From NCBI GenBank assembly GCA_046296435.1, contig JBKBLI010000005.1, forward strand, positions 16,102-80,101: a DNA stretch of 64,000 bases, written 5' to 3'. This stretch comes from M3007 sp046296435 (GTDB lineage: Bacteria > Bacteroidota > Bacteroidia > Chitinophagales > Saprospiraceae). Below, in pieces: positions 24,960 through 33,413 of the stretch. Numbering within the stretch: position 1 is the first letter of the stretch; each line of letters starts with the position of its first letter. The notes under the pieces were generated by a model. The model made no database searches. It saw only the letters and a program-made list of their open reading frames with translations, and was not told the origin of the DNA. The translations under genes were made by a program, and so were the position numbers.

Positions 24960-25595
24960 ATGAATATCAATAAACTCCTAACCTGGCTCCTCGTCGCGCT
25001 CATAGCGGGTCTAATGGTTGTGGCGGGCCTGGAAGTATGGAAAAACCGCGAGAGTCGCAAACGCCAGCAGGCGGAGGAAGAGACGATGCGGAAAGCCATG
25101 CAAGACTACGGCATGATCCCCAGAGATACGCTCGACGCTGAGCGAAATAGCAGCTTCAGCGAGGCCGATAGCATGGGTATCGAGACCGGCGGCGCAAACA
25201 GCGAGATCAACTACAGCGCGCCTACACAACCGGCGCCCGCCTCAGCCACTCCCGCTCCTCAGCCCGCTCCCGCCGCTACTCCCGCTCCTAAGTCCGCCGA
25301 AACCTCTGCCCAAACCTCCGCCAACCGGGAGTTCGACATGGATACGGATCGGCGCGACGGTCGCTATCGGGTGAGCGCAGGCTCGTTTACCAAAATAGCG
25401 GGCGCGCGCCGCAGGCTTGAGGAGGTCATCCGACTGGGGTACCACGAAGCCGAGATCGGACGCTACAATCGGGGTAAGTATGCGGTGGTGATCGTCAAGC
25501 GCACCGACAACCTCAACGAAGCCATCCGAATTGTGGACAAATTAGAGAGAAAGGGCATAGACGCCAACGTGATCGACCGAAAGCGCCGCAAATGA
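24960..25595 (+). CDS. SPOR-domain membrane protein
   Basis: This 211-residue protein has one transmembrane helix (LLTWLLVALIAGLMVVAGL, residues 6-24), a charged segment, a Pro/Ala-rich linker at about 88-110 and a C-terminal SPOR domain at about 130-205 (YRVSAGSFTKIAGARRRLEEVIRLG...KYAVVIVKRTDNLNEAIRIVDKL). SPOR domains bind denuded glycan strands and bring proteins to the division septum, so a role in cell division or wall remodelling is likely. An AAACTTTG box lies 8 bp before the ATG, suggesting a near-leaderless message. Confidence 0.88.
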   Translation: MNINKLLTWLLVALIAGLMVVAGLEVWKNRESRKRQQAEEETMRKAMQDYGMIPRDTLDAERNSSFSEADSMGIETGGANSEINYSAPTQPAPASATPAPQPAPAATPAPKSAETSAQTSANREFDMDTDRRDGRYRVSAGSFTKIAGARRRLEEVIRLGYHEAEIGRYNRGKYAVVIVKRTDNLNEAIRIVDKLERKGIDANVIDRKRRK

Positions 25596-25714
25596 TTTTG
25601 CGCGGACAAAGGCTCAAGGAGTCCCAAAGTCGGACTGCATACTCAGGCATACCGTCAAAACGCCCAAGTGATTTTCTTTTTTTTTAAGCGTCAACTCAGG
25701 TTGACATTGCCGCC

Positions 25715-25996
25715 ATGCGATACACACAGAATACCCTCAAGAGGATAGAAGCCATACTCGGCGAACTCCAATACGAGGTTCGTTACGAAAAGGGACATTT
25801 CCAAAGCGGCTACTGTATCGTCGAGCAAAAACGCGTGGTCGTCGTCAATAAGTTTTTTGATGCAGAAGCGCGGATCAACTGTTTGCTAGATATTCTGGGC
25901 GCCCTTCAGTACGACCCGGGAGCTTTGTCAGAGACCTCGCGGGCGTGGCTCAAGCGCACAGACAAATCCGAAAATAACGACGCTCCCCAATCGTGA
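25715..25996 (+). CDS. Small conserved-type hypothetical protein (93 aa)
   Basis: No named family is recognised. The protein is soluble, with an N-terminal helix (LKRIEAILGELQYEVRYEKG), a beta segment (FQSGYCIVEQKRVVVVNKFF) and a helix (AEARINCLLDILGAL), so it has a compact alpha-beta-alpha look. From memory, proteins of this form occur next to MBL-fold hydrolases in other Bacteroidota, as here: its TGA overlaps the GTG start of the hydrolase (GTGA). That coupling is the main evidence that it is real. Confidence 0.75.
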   Translation: MRYTQNTLKRIEAILGELQYEVRYEKGHFQSGYCIVEQKRVVVVNKFFDAEARINCLLDILGALQYDPGALSETSRAWLKRTDKSENNDAPQS

Positions 25997-26754
25997 ATAT
26001 TCGCATACTCGGATCCGGCACCTCGCAAGGCGTACCCGTCATTGGATGCAACTGCGCAGTCTGTGCCTCCCACGATCCCCGCGACGACCGCCAGCGAGCT
26101 TCGGCGCTATTCAGTACCGACCGCGCGAGCGTTTTGATCGATGTAGGCCCCGACTTTCGTCGTCAGATGTTGGCCGGCGGCGTCCGGAGCATCGACGCCA
26201 TCCTGCTCACCCACGAACACAACGACCACGTCATCGGTCTGGACGACATCCGGCCTTTCAACTTCCGCTCTGGGCGTCCGATGCGGATATACGCCCTTCC
26301 GCGCGTGGCCAATCAAGTGCGCGCGCGATTCGAATACGTGTTTGCAGAGCCCATCCCCGGCTTGCCCCGCGTCGAACTGATCGAGATTGGGCCGGATGCG
26401 GTGGTCGAGATTGAGGACATGCGATTTGAAGCGGTCGAGGTGATGCATGGACCGCTGCCTATACTGGGATTTCGGTGTGGCCGGGCCGCTTACCTTACCG
26501 ACGTTAAATACATTCCAGAAGGCGAAATGCGCAAGCTCAAAGAGCTCGACGCCTTGATTCTCAGTGCGTTGCATCACCGCGAACACCCCACTCATCTCAA
26601 TCTGTCGGAGGCTTTGGCGCTCAATACGCGCATTGGCGCGAAGCGCACCTGGCTGACGCACATCAGCCACCACATGGGCACGTACTCCGACGTGTCGCCC
26701 ACCCTTCCGCCCTTCGTATCGCTGGCCTATGATGGGTTGAACATTACGGTGTGA
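25993..26754 (+). CDS. MBL-fold metallohydrolase (PhnP-like)
   Basis: This 253-residue metallo-beta-lactamase-fold hydrolase has an N-terminal ILGSGTSQGVPVIGCNC...C segment with several cysteines, as in PhnP-type phosphodiesterases, and the metal motif THEHNDH. Further metal ligands lie in VMHGPLP, YLTD, and the closing SALHHREHPTHLNLSEAL and LTHISHH. PhnP cleaves cyclic phosphodiesters; the substrate of this subfamily is not settled. It starts with GTG, overlapping the upstream stop, and its own TGA overlaps the next ATG by 1 bp, so three genes form a tight operon. Confidence 0.88.
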   Translation: MNIRILGSGTSQGVPVIGCNCAVCASHDPRDDRQRASALFSTDRASVLIDVGPDFRRQMLAGGVRSIDAILLTHEHNDHVIGLDDIRPFNFRSGRPMRIYALPRVANQVRARFEYVFAEPIPGLPRVELIEIGPDAVVEIEDMRFEAVEVMHGPLPILGFRCGRAAYLTDVKYIPEGEMRKLKELDALILSALHHREHPTHLNLSEALALNTRIGAKRTWLTHISHHMGTYSDVSPTLPPFVSLAYDGLNITV

Positions 26755-27683
26755 TGCATTGGCGTCTGTGCAAAATGCTCGCCTTATTCGCCCTGGGAGC
26801 CGCCCTATTACGCGCCGCAGCATCCTGGTATTTCTTTTTAAAAAAAAGCGGATTGCGCCGGCGTCTCCAGCCATGCCGCGCCCGGGCGGCGCACTACCGC
26901 TATGGCGCGGCGTGGCTGTGCGCTTGGTTCGACGCCTCGGGGCTGCATCCTGCGCCAGGTTGGTCGGCGCGCATCTCGGTATTGGCCGCGCTGAGCGCCC
27001 GGTTCGACGACCTGCGCGAGCGCGCGCCCCACGATCCTGCACCCACGCCTGACGCTTTTGGACGGTCAGCCGATTCGGAGGGCCTCAGCGGCGAATTGCT
27101 GGCCTCTTTGCGCCGGAGTTTGCCGCCGGCCCTGAAAGCTGACTTCGAGACGACGCTGCAAGATCTCTTCGACATAGAAGCCGAGGCCCTTCGCGCCGAC
27201 CCGGGCGATGGGCTTGCGCTGCAACGGCGCGCAGATCGCAAAGGCGCCTTGGCGGTGCGCTTGTACGCCTTGGCTTATGTCGGTCGGTCGGTCGCCGCCG
27301 AACCGACGGCCAGTTTTGGCGCATTCACGCAGCGTTGCGACGATATTCTGGATGTATGGTTCGATCGCCGCGATGGGATAGTTACGCCGGCGGTCTTTTT
27401 TTTGGAAAAAGAAAACCCTCAGGCCCTTGTCTATGCGTGGGAAGAGGCATGGATGCGCCTGACCGCCGAGACTATGCGCCGCGTCGGCGGGGGCGGGCGC
27501 AGGGCGATGGGCATAGCCGCGCTTATGGCCGCAGTAACGCGCCTGGCCTTGCGGCGCTACCTGCGCGCAGGCCGGGTCCAGCCGTGGAGCGAGCGGAGCG
27601 CCATGGTGCTCGATATGTCGGCGCCGGGCAACCTGATATCGGCCCTCGGACAATTATGGCGCATTAGTTTGCCCGATTATTGA
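26754..27683 (+). CDS. Class 1 isoprenoid-synthase-like protein (tentative)
   Basis: This 309-residue protein has an N-terminal hydrophobic stretch with a T-tract/A-tract palindrome (FFLKK, 26834-26847). It is then helical, with FDDLRER at about 83 and RCDDILDVWFDRRDGIVTP near 200. The two Asp-rich sites, the spacing and the KGALAVRLYALAYVG helix recall all-helical isoprenoid synthases of the DUF2600/class 1 type. The first Asp motif is weak (FDDLRE), so activity is uncertain. It is translationally coupled to the MBL hydrolase (TGATG). The assignment rests on motif layout only. Confidence 0.5.
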   Translation: MHWRLCKMLALFALGAALLRAAASWYFFLKKSGLRRRLQPCRARAAHYRYGAAWLCAWFDASGLHPAPGWSARISVLAALSARFDDLRERAPHDPAPTPDAFGRSADSEGLSGELLASLRRSLPPALKADFETTLQDLFDIEAEALRADPGDGLALQRRADRKGALAVRLYALAYVGRSVAAEPTASFGAFTQRCDDILDVWFDRRDGIVTPAVFFLEKENPQALVYAWEEAWMRLTAETMRRVGGGGRRAMGIAALMAAVTRLALRRYLRAGRVQPWSERSAMVLDMSAPGNLISALGQLWRISLPDY

Positions 27684-27725
27684 CCGTTTTCGCAGTTTTG
27701 CGGCAGGGTACAATACAAGCCGCCC

Positions 27726-27733
27726 TATATTTG
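27726..27733 (+). promoter_or_regulatory. -7 promoter box of pckA
   Basis: TATATTTG with a TTTTG further upstream (27696-27700); the spacing is long. Leader about 70 nt to the ATG at 27806. Confidence 0.45.
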
Positions 27734-27805
27734 CCGCAGATATGCCGCAAGGCACATCCACTTCAATTCAACATTTTTGCCTTAACCATTAATCACCGCG
27801 TTTGT

Positions 27806-29428
27806 ATGCAAGATGTAGGGATCAAAAATCCGAACGCTTCTCTCGAGGCAGTCGGGCTAAGCCATTACAAGATAGCCTATTGGAACCTTACCCCCGAAGA
27901 ATTGGTCGAACACAGCATTAAAAAAGACATGGGCGTGCTGGCTGACAACGGCGCGCTCGTCGTCAGTACCGGCAAATTCACCGGGCGCTCCCCGGAAGAC
28001 CGCTTCATCGTTAAAGACAGCGTCACAGCCAACAAGGTAAACTGGGGCAACATCAACAAGCCTTTTGATTCGCGCAAATTTGACGCGCTGTGGCGTAAAG
28101 TGTGCGCCTACCTCAAGCGAAAGGAAATCTATGTGCGCGACGCGGCGGCTAACGCCTCCTCCAATGATGATTATCGCCTGCGTTTGCGCGTCATCACAGA
28201 GTATCCGTGGAGCAATCAGTTCGCCCACAATATGTTCTTGCGCCTCAGCCTTGAAGAGATCCTCAGCGCCGATCCGCACTGGACAGTGCTCTGCGCTCCC
28301 GGCTTCGAAGCCAGACCAGAACGCGACGGCACGCGCAAGCCTAATTTTGCGATCATCAATTTCAAGAAAAAACGCCTGCTCATTGGCGGCACGGGCTACA
28401 CCGGCGAGATCAAAAAAGGCATCTTCTCAGTGATCAACTTCGCCCTGCCGGTTCGCGCCAAAAGCTCGCTACCCATGCACTGCTCCGCCAACGTCGGCAA
28501 AAAAGGCGACATCGCTTTGTTTTTCGGCTTGTCCGGCACCGGCAAAACGACCCTCAGCGCCGATCCCAACCGCCCGCTGATTGGCGACGACGAGCACGCC
28601 TGGATCGACGGCGAAGTGTTCAACTTCGAAGGCGGATGCTACGCCAAAACCATCGACCTGACCAAAGAAAAAGAGCCGGATATCTACGACGCTATCCGCC
28701 ACGGCGCCATTCTGGAAAACGTCAAATTTTTCCCCCACACGCGCACGGTCAACTACGCCGACAAAAGCGTTACTGAGAATACGCGCGTTTCGTACCCGAT
28801 CGAGCACATCGGCAATGCAGTACATCCGAGCCGGGCGGCGGGCGACCCTCAGAACATATTCTTTCTGACTTGTGACGCTTTCGGGATATTGCCTCCAATA
28901 TCGCGCCTCACGCCCGAGCAGGCAATGTATCACTTCATCAGCGGATACACGGCGAAAGTGGCAGGTACCGAGGTAGGTATTACTGAGCCGAAACTCACCT
29001 TTTCGGCCTGCTTCGGCGCGCCCTTCCTGCCCCTGCACCCCGCCAAATATGCCGATCTGTTAGGTCGTAAGCTGCGCAAAAGCAAATCGAAGGTTTGGCT
29101 GGTCAACACCGGTTGGATCGGCGGCGGATATGGCGTGGGTAACCGTATCTCGCTCAAATACACCCGCGCCATGATCACGGCCGCCATCAATGGCGATCTG
29201 GACCACGTGGCATACAACAAAAATGCCGTATTTGGACTTGACATTCCAGCGGAGGTGCCTGGAGTGCCCTCCGAATTGTTGCGCCCCCGCTACGCCTGGA
29301 AAAATCCGGAAGAGTATGATGCCGCCGCCAGCAAGTTGGCGCAGTCGTTTATAGACAATTTTGCCAAATACGCAGACCAAGCTACGCCGGAGATCCTAAG
29401 CGCAGCCCCGCTTCCAGGCGCCAAGTAA
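27806..29428 (+). CDS. pckA: Phosphoenolpyruvate carboxykinase (ATP)
   Basis: This 540-residue enzyme converts oxaloacetate and ATP to PEP, CO2 and ADP, the entry step of gluconeogenesis. In some anaerobes it runs in reverse to fix CO2. Signatures: TGKFTGRSPEDRF near residue 55, the P-loop GLSGTGKTTLS, the kinase-2 motif LIGDDEHAW, NFEGGCYAKTIDL, and the C-terminal GWIGGGYGVGNRISL with TRAMI. Length is normal. I chose ATG 27806 because residues from an earlier start (27680) are not conserved in style. A strong terminator follows at 29448-29488. Confidence 0.97.
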   Translation: MQDVGIKNPNASLEAVGLSHYKIAYWNLTPEELVEHSIKKDMGVLADNGALVVSTGKFTGRSPEDRFIVKDSVTANKVNWGNINKPFDSRKFDALWRKVCAYLKRKEIYVRDAAANASSNDDYRLRLRVITEYPWSNQFAHNMFLRLSLEEILSADPHWTVLCAPGFEARPERDGTRKPNFAIINFKKKRLLIGGTGYTGEIKKGIFSVINFALPVRAKSSLPMHCSANVGKKGDIALFFGLSGTGKTTLSADPNRPLIGDDEHAWIDGEVFNFEGGCYAKTIDLTKEKEPDIYDAIRHGAILENVKFFPHTRTVNYADKSVTENTRVSYPIEHIGNAVHPSRAAGDPQNIFFLTCDAFGILPPISRLTPEQAMYHFISGYTAKVAGTEVGITEPKLTFSACFGAPFLPLHPAKYADLLGRKLRKSKSKVWLVNTGWIGGGYGVGNRISLKYTRAMITAAINGDLDHVAYNKNAVFGLDIPAEVPGVPSELLRPRYAWKNPEEYDAAASKLAQSFIDNFAKYADQATPEILSAAPLPGAK

Positions 29429-29447
29429 TCCGGAGTCTGAGCGGAGA

Positions 29448-29488
29448 ACGAGGCCGGGTATCGGGCGAGATCCGATATCCGGCCTCGT
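29448..29488 (+). terminator. Intrinsic terminator after pckA
   Basis: A long stem with arms at 29448-29464 and 29472-29488 (ACGAGGCCGG... against ...CCGGCCTCGT), one mismatch, and a short loop, followed by TGTTTGG. A T-tract/A-tract palindrome (29521-29539) follows 33 bp later. Confidence 0.75.
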
Positions 29489-29520
29489 TGTTTGGACCAT
29501 GCCTGAGGCAACCCAAGCAT

Positions 29521-29539
29521 CCTTTTTTCGAAAAAAAGG
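29521..29539. repeat. T-tract/A-tract palindrome
   Basis: CCTTTTTTCGAAAAAAAGG, noncoding, between pckA and the polyprenyl synthase. Confidence 0.7.
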
Positions 29540-29715
29540 TGCGGAAGAAGGGCGCGACTGAATCGCGCAGGGCGATAGAATCCGGCGAGGATCGCTTCCC
29601 CGGCCCAAGCCTGCGCCCCATGTCCTGTTTTCCCGAAAAAACAAAGGCTGCCGGATTCCCTGTCGTAACTTTTTTCGCCTGAGCCTGAAATTTTCAGCGT
29701 AACTTCGCCGCCGCT

Positions 29716-30696
29716 ATGCATAGTTTGGAAGAATTGCTCGAACTGACCACCCGATTCGGCGAGTCGCACCCCTTTCCCCATACTCCTGCCGGACTTTATG
29801 AGCCTTGCGACTATTTCATTGGGATTGGCGGCAAGCGCATGCGGCCCGCCATGTTGCTCATGGGCTACGAATTATTTGCCGACGATGTGGAGCGCGCCCT
29901 GCCGCTTGCCTGGGCGGTGGAGTTATTTCACAATTTCACTTTGATCCACGACGATATTATGGATGCCGCTCCGCTGCGCCGTGGGCAGCCCACCGTGCAT
30001 ACGCGATGGGGACAGACTGCCGCCATCCTGAGCGGCGACGTCATGCTGATTTACGCCTACAACTTCTTGGCTGAGCACGCCGATCCCCACACCTTACCCC
30101 AAGTGCTGCGCGCCTTCAACCGCACGGCGATTGAGGTGTGCGAAGGACAGCAGATGGACATGGACTTCGAACGCCAGGATGAGGTCGCCCAGTCTGAATA
30201 CATCCGGATGATTACGCTCAAAACGGCGGTTTTGCTCGGCGCCGCGCTCGAAATGGGCGCTATTGCGGCCGGAGCGCAAGCGCCGGATACGCAACGCCTT
30301 CGGCGCTTTGGCGAAGCGGCTGGCGTGGCTTTTCAAATACACGACGACCTGCTGGATACCTTTGGCGACCCTGCAAAATTCGGAAAGCAAGTCGGGGGCG
30401 ATATCCTCCAGAACAAAAAGACCTTGCTCGTCATACAAGCGCTTGAAACGGCCTCTGCGGAAGATAGGGCCGCGCTGCGACGCTGGTTAAGCGCGCCAAC
30501 GCCTGCCGATCCCATGGAAAAAATAGAAGCGGTCAAGGAGATTTTTGTGCGCAACCAAATTCCGCAACGCGTCGCCGAAGCGCAGAAAGCCTGGCAGGAA
30601 CGCGCTTTTGCGTATTTGGACGAAGTAGAGACGCCAGAACGGCGCAAAACAACGCTGCGCAACGCGGTGACCGCACTTTTTGCGCGGACCCACTGA
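29716..30696 (+). CDS. Polyprenyl (trans-isoprenyl diphosphate) synthase
   Basis: This 326-residue enzyme condenses isopentenyl diphosphate onto an allylic diphosphate. FARM is LIHDDIMD (about residues 78-85), with the conserved RRGQPTVH after it; SARM is FQIHDDLLDTFGD (about 208-220); GGKRMRP is near the N-terminus. It is likely a geranylgeranyl or farnesyl-type synthase; product length cannot be read from sequence with confidence. A TAACTTCG box 15 bp before the ATG may be the promoter. Confidence 0.95.
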   Translation: MHSLEELLELTTRFGESHPFPHTPAGLYEPCDYFIGIGGKRMRPAMLLMGYELFADDVERALPLAWAVELFHNFTLIHDDIMDAAPLRRGQPTVHTRWGQTAAILSGDVMLIYAYNFLAEHADPHTLPQVLRAFNRTAIEVCEGQQMDMDFERQDEVAQSEYIRMITLKTAVLLGAALEMGAIAAGAQAPDTQRLRRFGEAAGVAFQIHDDLLDTFGDPAKFGKQVGGDILQNKKTLLVIQALETASAEDRAALRRWLSAPTPADPMEKIEAVKEIFVRNQIPQRVAEAQKAWQERAFAYLDEVETPERRKTTLRNAVTALFARTH

Positions 30697-30811
30697 TTCG
30701 AAAAAAATCTGACTTTTTGTCTGTGGCTGACTACTTTTTCTGTCAATTGTGCGTTAATAGCGCTGTGGCAGGAGTTTTGCCCTAAGACTTCCAACGTTGA
30801 CGTCACGATAT

Positions 30812-33406
30812 ATGGATACGCGTATGTTTGAAAATTGGCTGTTGCCCAGCGATACGGAAGATGAAACTGAGTTCGTGCCGATCTTTTCGCTCGAAGACGA
30901 CGAAGAGAGCCGTCAAGGCGAAGAGTTCCCCGAAGTACTGCCTATATTGCCCCTGAAGAATACCGTTTTGTTCCCCGGCATAGTCACGCCTATCACCATA
31001 GGGCGAGATAAGAGTATTCGCGCCGTGCAGAAGGCATACGACGAACACCGCTACGTCGGCGTTTTGTCGCAACGGGATATCAAGATCGAAAGTCCGACTT
31101 TCAAGGATTTGTATCAGGTGGGTACCGTAGCCCGCATTTTGAAGTTGTTGAAGATGCCCGACGGTTCGACGACGGCCATTTTGCAGGGTCGCAAACGCTT
31201 CAGGCTTGAGACTCCCGAAAGCGAGGAGCCGTACATGATCGGGCGAATCAGCATGATCGAGTACGTGCAGCCCAAAAATAAGTTGGAATTCAAGGCGCTG
31301 ATCAGCAGTATCCGCGACGCCTCCCGTTCGATCATCGAGCTATCGCCGCAGATCCCCTCTGAGGCCGTGGTAATGCTGCGCAATATCAACAACGATAGTT
31401 TTCTGCTGAACTTTATCAGTTCTAATCTCGGGATCAAGCACGAAGAGAAGCAAAGCCTGCTCGAAATGGACAAGCTCAAGGACAAAGCTTCGCGCATCCT
31501 CGAGCACATGGACGCCGAACTCCAACTCCTCGAACTCAAGGACCAGATCGAAGCCAAGGTGCGCACCGATATCGAGAAGCAGCAGCGCGACTACTTCCTT
31601 AGCCAGCAACTCAAGACCATTCAAGAGGAGCTGGGCCAAAACCCGCAGGAGGAAGAGATCAATGAACTGCTGGTGCGCGCGTCAAAGAAGAAGTGGCCGC
31701 AGAACGTAAAAGATACCTTTTACCGCGAAATCAATAAGCTGCGCAGGGTCAACCCGCAGGTGGCTGAATACGCCATCGGGCTGAACTATTTGGAAATCCT
31801 GCTCGAACTGCCGTGGCAGGAGTTCACCAAGGACAATTTTGACCTGAAACGGGTCAAACAAGTCCTCGACAAAGATCACTATGGCCTGGCTAAGGTCAAA
31901 GAGCGCATCCTCGAGCACCTTGCCGTGCTCAAGTTGAAAGGCGATATGAAAGCGCCGATCTTGTGTCTGATCGGTCCGCCCGGCGTGGGTAAGACCTCGC
32001 TCGGCGCGAGTATCGCCCGTGCGCTGCGGCGCAAGTATGTCCGTATGAGTCTCGGCGGCCTGCACGACGAAGCCGAAATACGGGGACATCGCAAGACCTA
32101 CATCGGCGCTATGCCCGGACGGGTAGTGCAATCGCTCAAAAAAGTCAAGTCCGGCAATCCGGTGTTCATACTCGACGAAATCGACAAAGTGGGCAAAGAC
32201 TTCAGAGGCGATCCGTCCTCCGCTTTGCTGGAAGTGCTCGATCCGGAGCAAAACGCCACTTTTTATGACAATTACCTGGAGTTGGAGTACGATTTGTCCA
32301 AGGTGATGTTCATCGCCACGGCCAACTCGCTTGCAACCATTCAGCCCGCCCTGTTGGATCGCATGGAGATCATCAATATTGCCGGCTACTCGCTGGAAGA
32401 AAAAATAGAGATTGCCAAGCGTCACCTGATCCCACAACAGCGCAAAGAACACGGACTCAAACCCGGCGACATAAAAATCCCTGAGAAGACGCTGGTGCGC
32501 CTCATCAGTTCCTATACGGCTGAGAGCGGCGTGCGCAGCCTCAATCGCGAGATCGGATCGCTCATGCGCNNNNNNNNNNNNNNNNNNNNNNNNNNNNNNN
32601 NNNNNNNNNNNNNNNNNNNNNNNNNNNNNNNNNNNNNNNNNNNNNNNNNNNNNNNNNNNNNNNNNNNNNATGTGGCCAAAAAAGTGGCTATGGGAGATCC
32701 TTACGACATCGCCATCACGCCCGAACAATTGGAGATTATCCTCGGGCCGACCAAATACGACCCCGAACGCTATTGCGAAAAGCAGGCGCCGGGCGTAGCG
32801 GTCGGGCTGGCCTGGACTGCCGTCGGCGGCGAAATACTTTTTGTGGAGGTTAGCCTCAACAAAGGATCAGGCCGCATGCAGATGACCGGCAATCTGGGCG
32901 AAGTGATGAAAGAAAGCGCCAATGCCGCCATGAGCTACATCAAGGCGCACGCCGGACAGTTCGGGCTCGATCAAGAAGTTTTTGACAAAACAGACATCCA
33001 CATCCACGTACCCGAAGGCGCCATACCCAAGGATGGCCCCTCGGCGGGAGTTACCATGCTGACGGCCATAGCCTCCGCATTTTTGCAAAAACCGGTCAAG
33101 CCATTCCTGGCCATGACCGGCGAGATCACCCTGCGCGGCAAAGTGCTTCCGGTGGGCGGTATCAAAGAGAAAATCCTCGCCGCCCGTCGCGCCGGCCTGA
33201 AAGAGGTGCTCCTTTGCAAAGACAACGCCAAACACGTAGCGGAGATCGAACCCGAGTACATCAAAGGGCTGCAATTTCACTATGTCGATGTCATGTCCGA
33301 CGTGTTGAACTATGCCCTCGATTTGCGCCCAGAGCAACCGACCCGCCCGGCGAAGACCCGCGCAGGCGCCGTCGGGGTCAAACAATCGAGAACTATCCTG
33401 AATTAA
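30812..33406 (+). CDS. lon: ATP-dependent protease Lon (interrupted by an N run)
   Basis: LonA serine protease that degrades damaged and regulatory proteins. Order: an acidic N-terminal extension, a LON substrate domain (VLPILPLKNTVLFPG), a coiled-coil region, AAA+ (Walker A GPPGVGKTS, Walker B PVFILDEIDKVG), and the S16 protease domain with catalytic Ser in PKDGPSAG and Lys in GGIKEKILAARRAG. The N run (32570-32669) falls in the AAA lid between SLMR and VAKKVA. Lon homologs have just one residue there, which one base plus the flanking AT would supply. The ATG at 30812 is preferred over a TTG at 30797. Confidence 0.97.
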   Translation: MDTRMFENWLLPSDTEDETEFVPIFSLEDDEESRQGEEFPEVLPILPLKNTVLFPGIVTPITIGRDKSIRAVQKAYDEHRYVGVLSQRDIKIESPTFKDLYQVGTVARILKLLKMPDGSTTAILQGRKRFRLETPESEEPYMIGRISMIEYVQPKNKLEFKALISSIRDASRSIIELSPQIPSEAVVMLRNINNDSFLLNFISSNLGIKHEEKQSLLEMDKLKDKASRILEHMDAELQLLELKDQIEAKVRTDIEKQQRDYFLSQQLKTIQEELGQNPQEEEINELLVRASKKKWPQNVKDTFYREINKLRRVNPQVAEYAIGLNYLEILLELPWQEFTKDNFDLKRVKQVLDKDHYGLAKVKERILEHLAVLKLKGDMKAPILCLIGPPGVGKTSLGASIARALRRKYVRMSLGGLHDEAEIRGHRKTYIGAMPGRVVQSLKKVKSGNPVFILDEIDKVGKDFRGDPSSALLEVLDPEQNATFYDNYLELEYDLSKVMFIATANSLATIQPALLDRMEIINIAGYSLEEKIEIAKRHLIPQQRKEHGLKPGDIKIPEKTLVRLISSYTAESGVRSLNREIGSLMRXXXXXXXXXXXXXXXXXXXXXXXXXXXXXXXXXXVAKKVAMGDPYDIAITPEQLEIILGPTKYDPERYCEKQAPGVAVGLAWTAVGGEILFVEVSLNKGSGRMQMTGNLGEVMKESANAAMSYIKAHAGQFGLDQEVFDKTDIHIHVPEGAIPKDGPSAGVTMLTAIASAFLQKPVKPFLAMTGEITLRGKVLPVGGIKEKILAARRAGLKEVLLCKDNAKHVAEIEPEYIKGLQFHYVDVMSDVLNYALDLRPEQPTRPAKTRAGAVGVKQSRTILN
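32570..32669. other. Assembly gap (100 N) inside lon
   Basis: Left flank ends CTC ATG CGC; right flank starts AT GTG GCC. One base would complete a codon NAT and give LMR-x-VAKKVA, which is the spacing expected for LonA. Confidence 0.95.
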
Positions 33407-33413
33407 GTCACGC

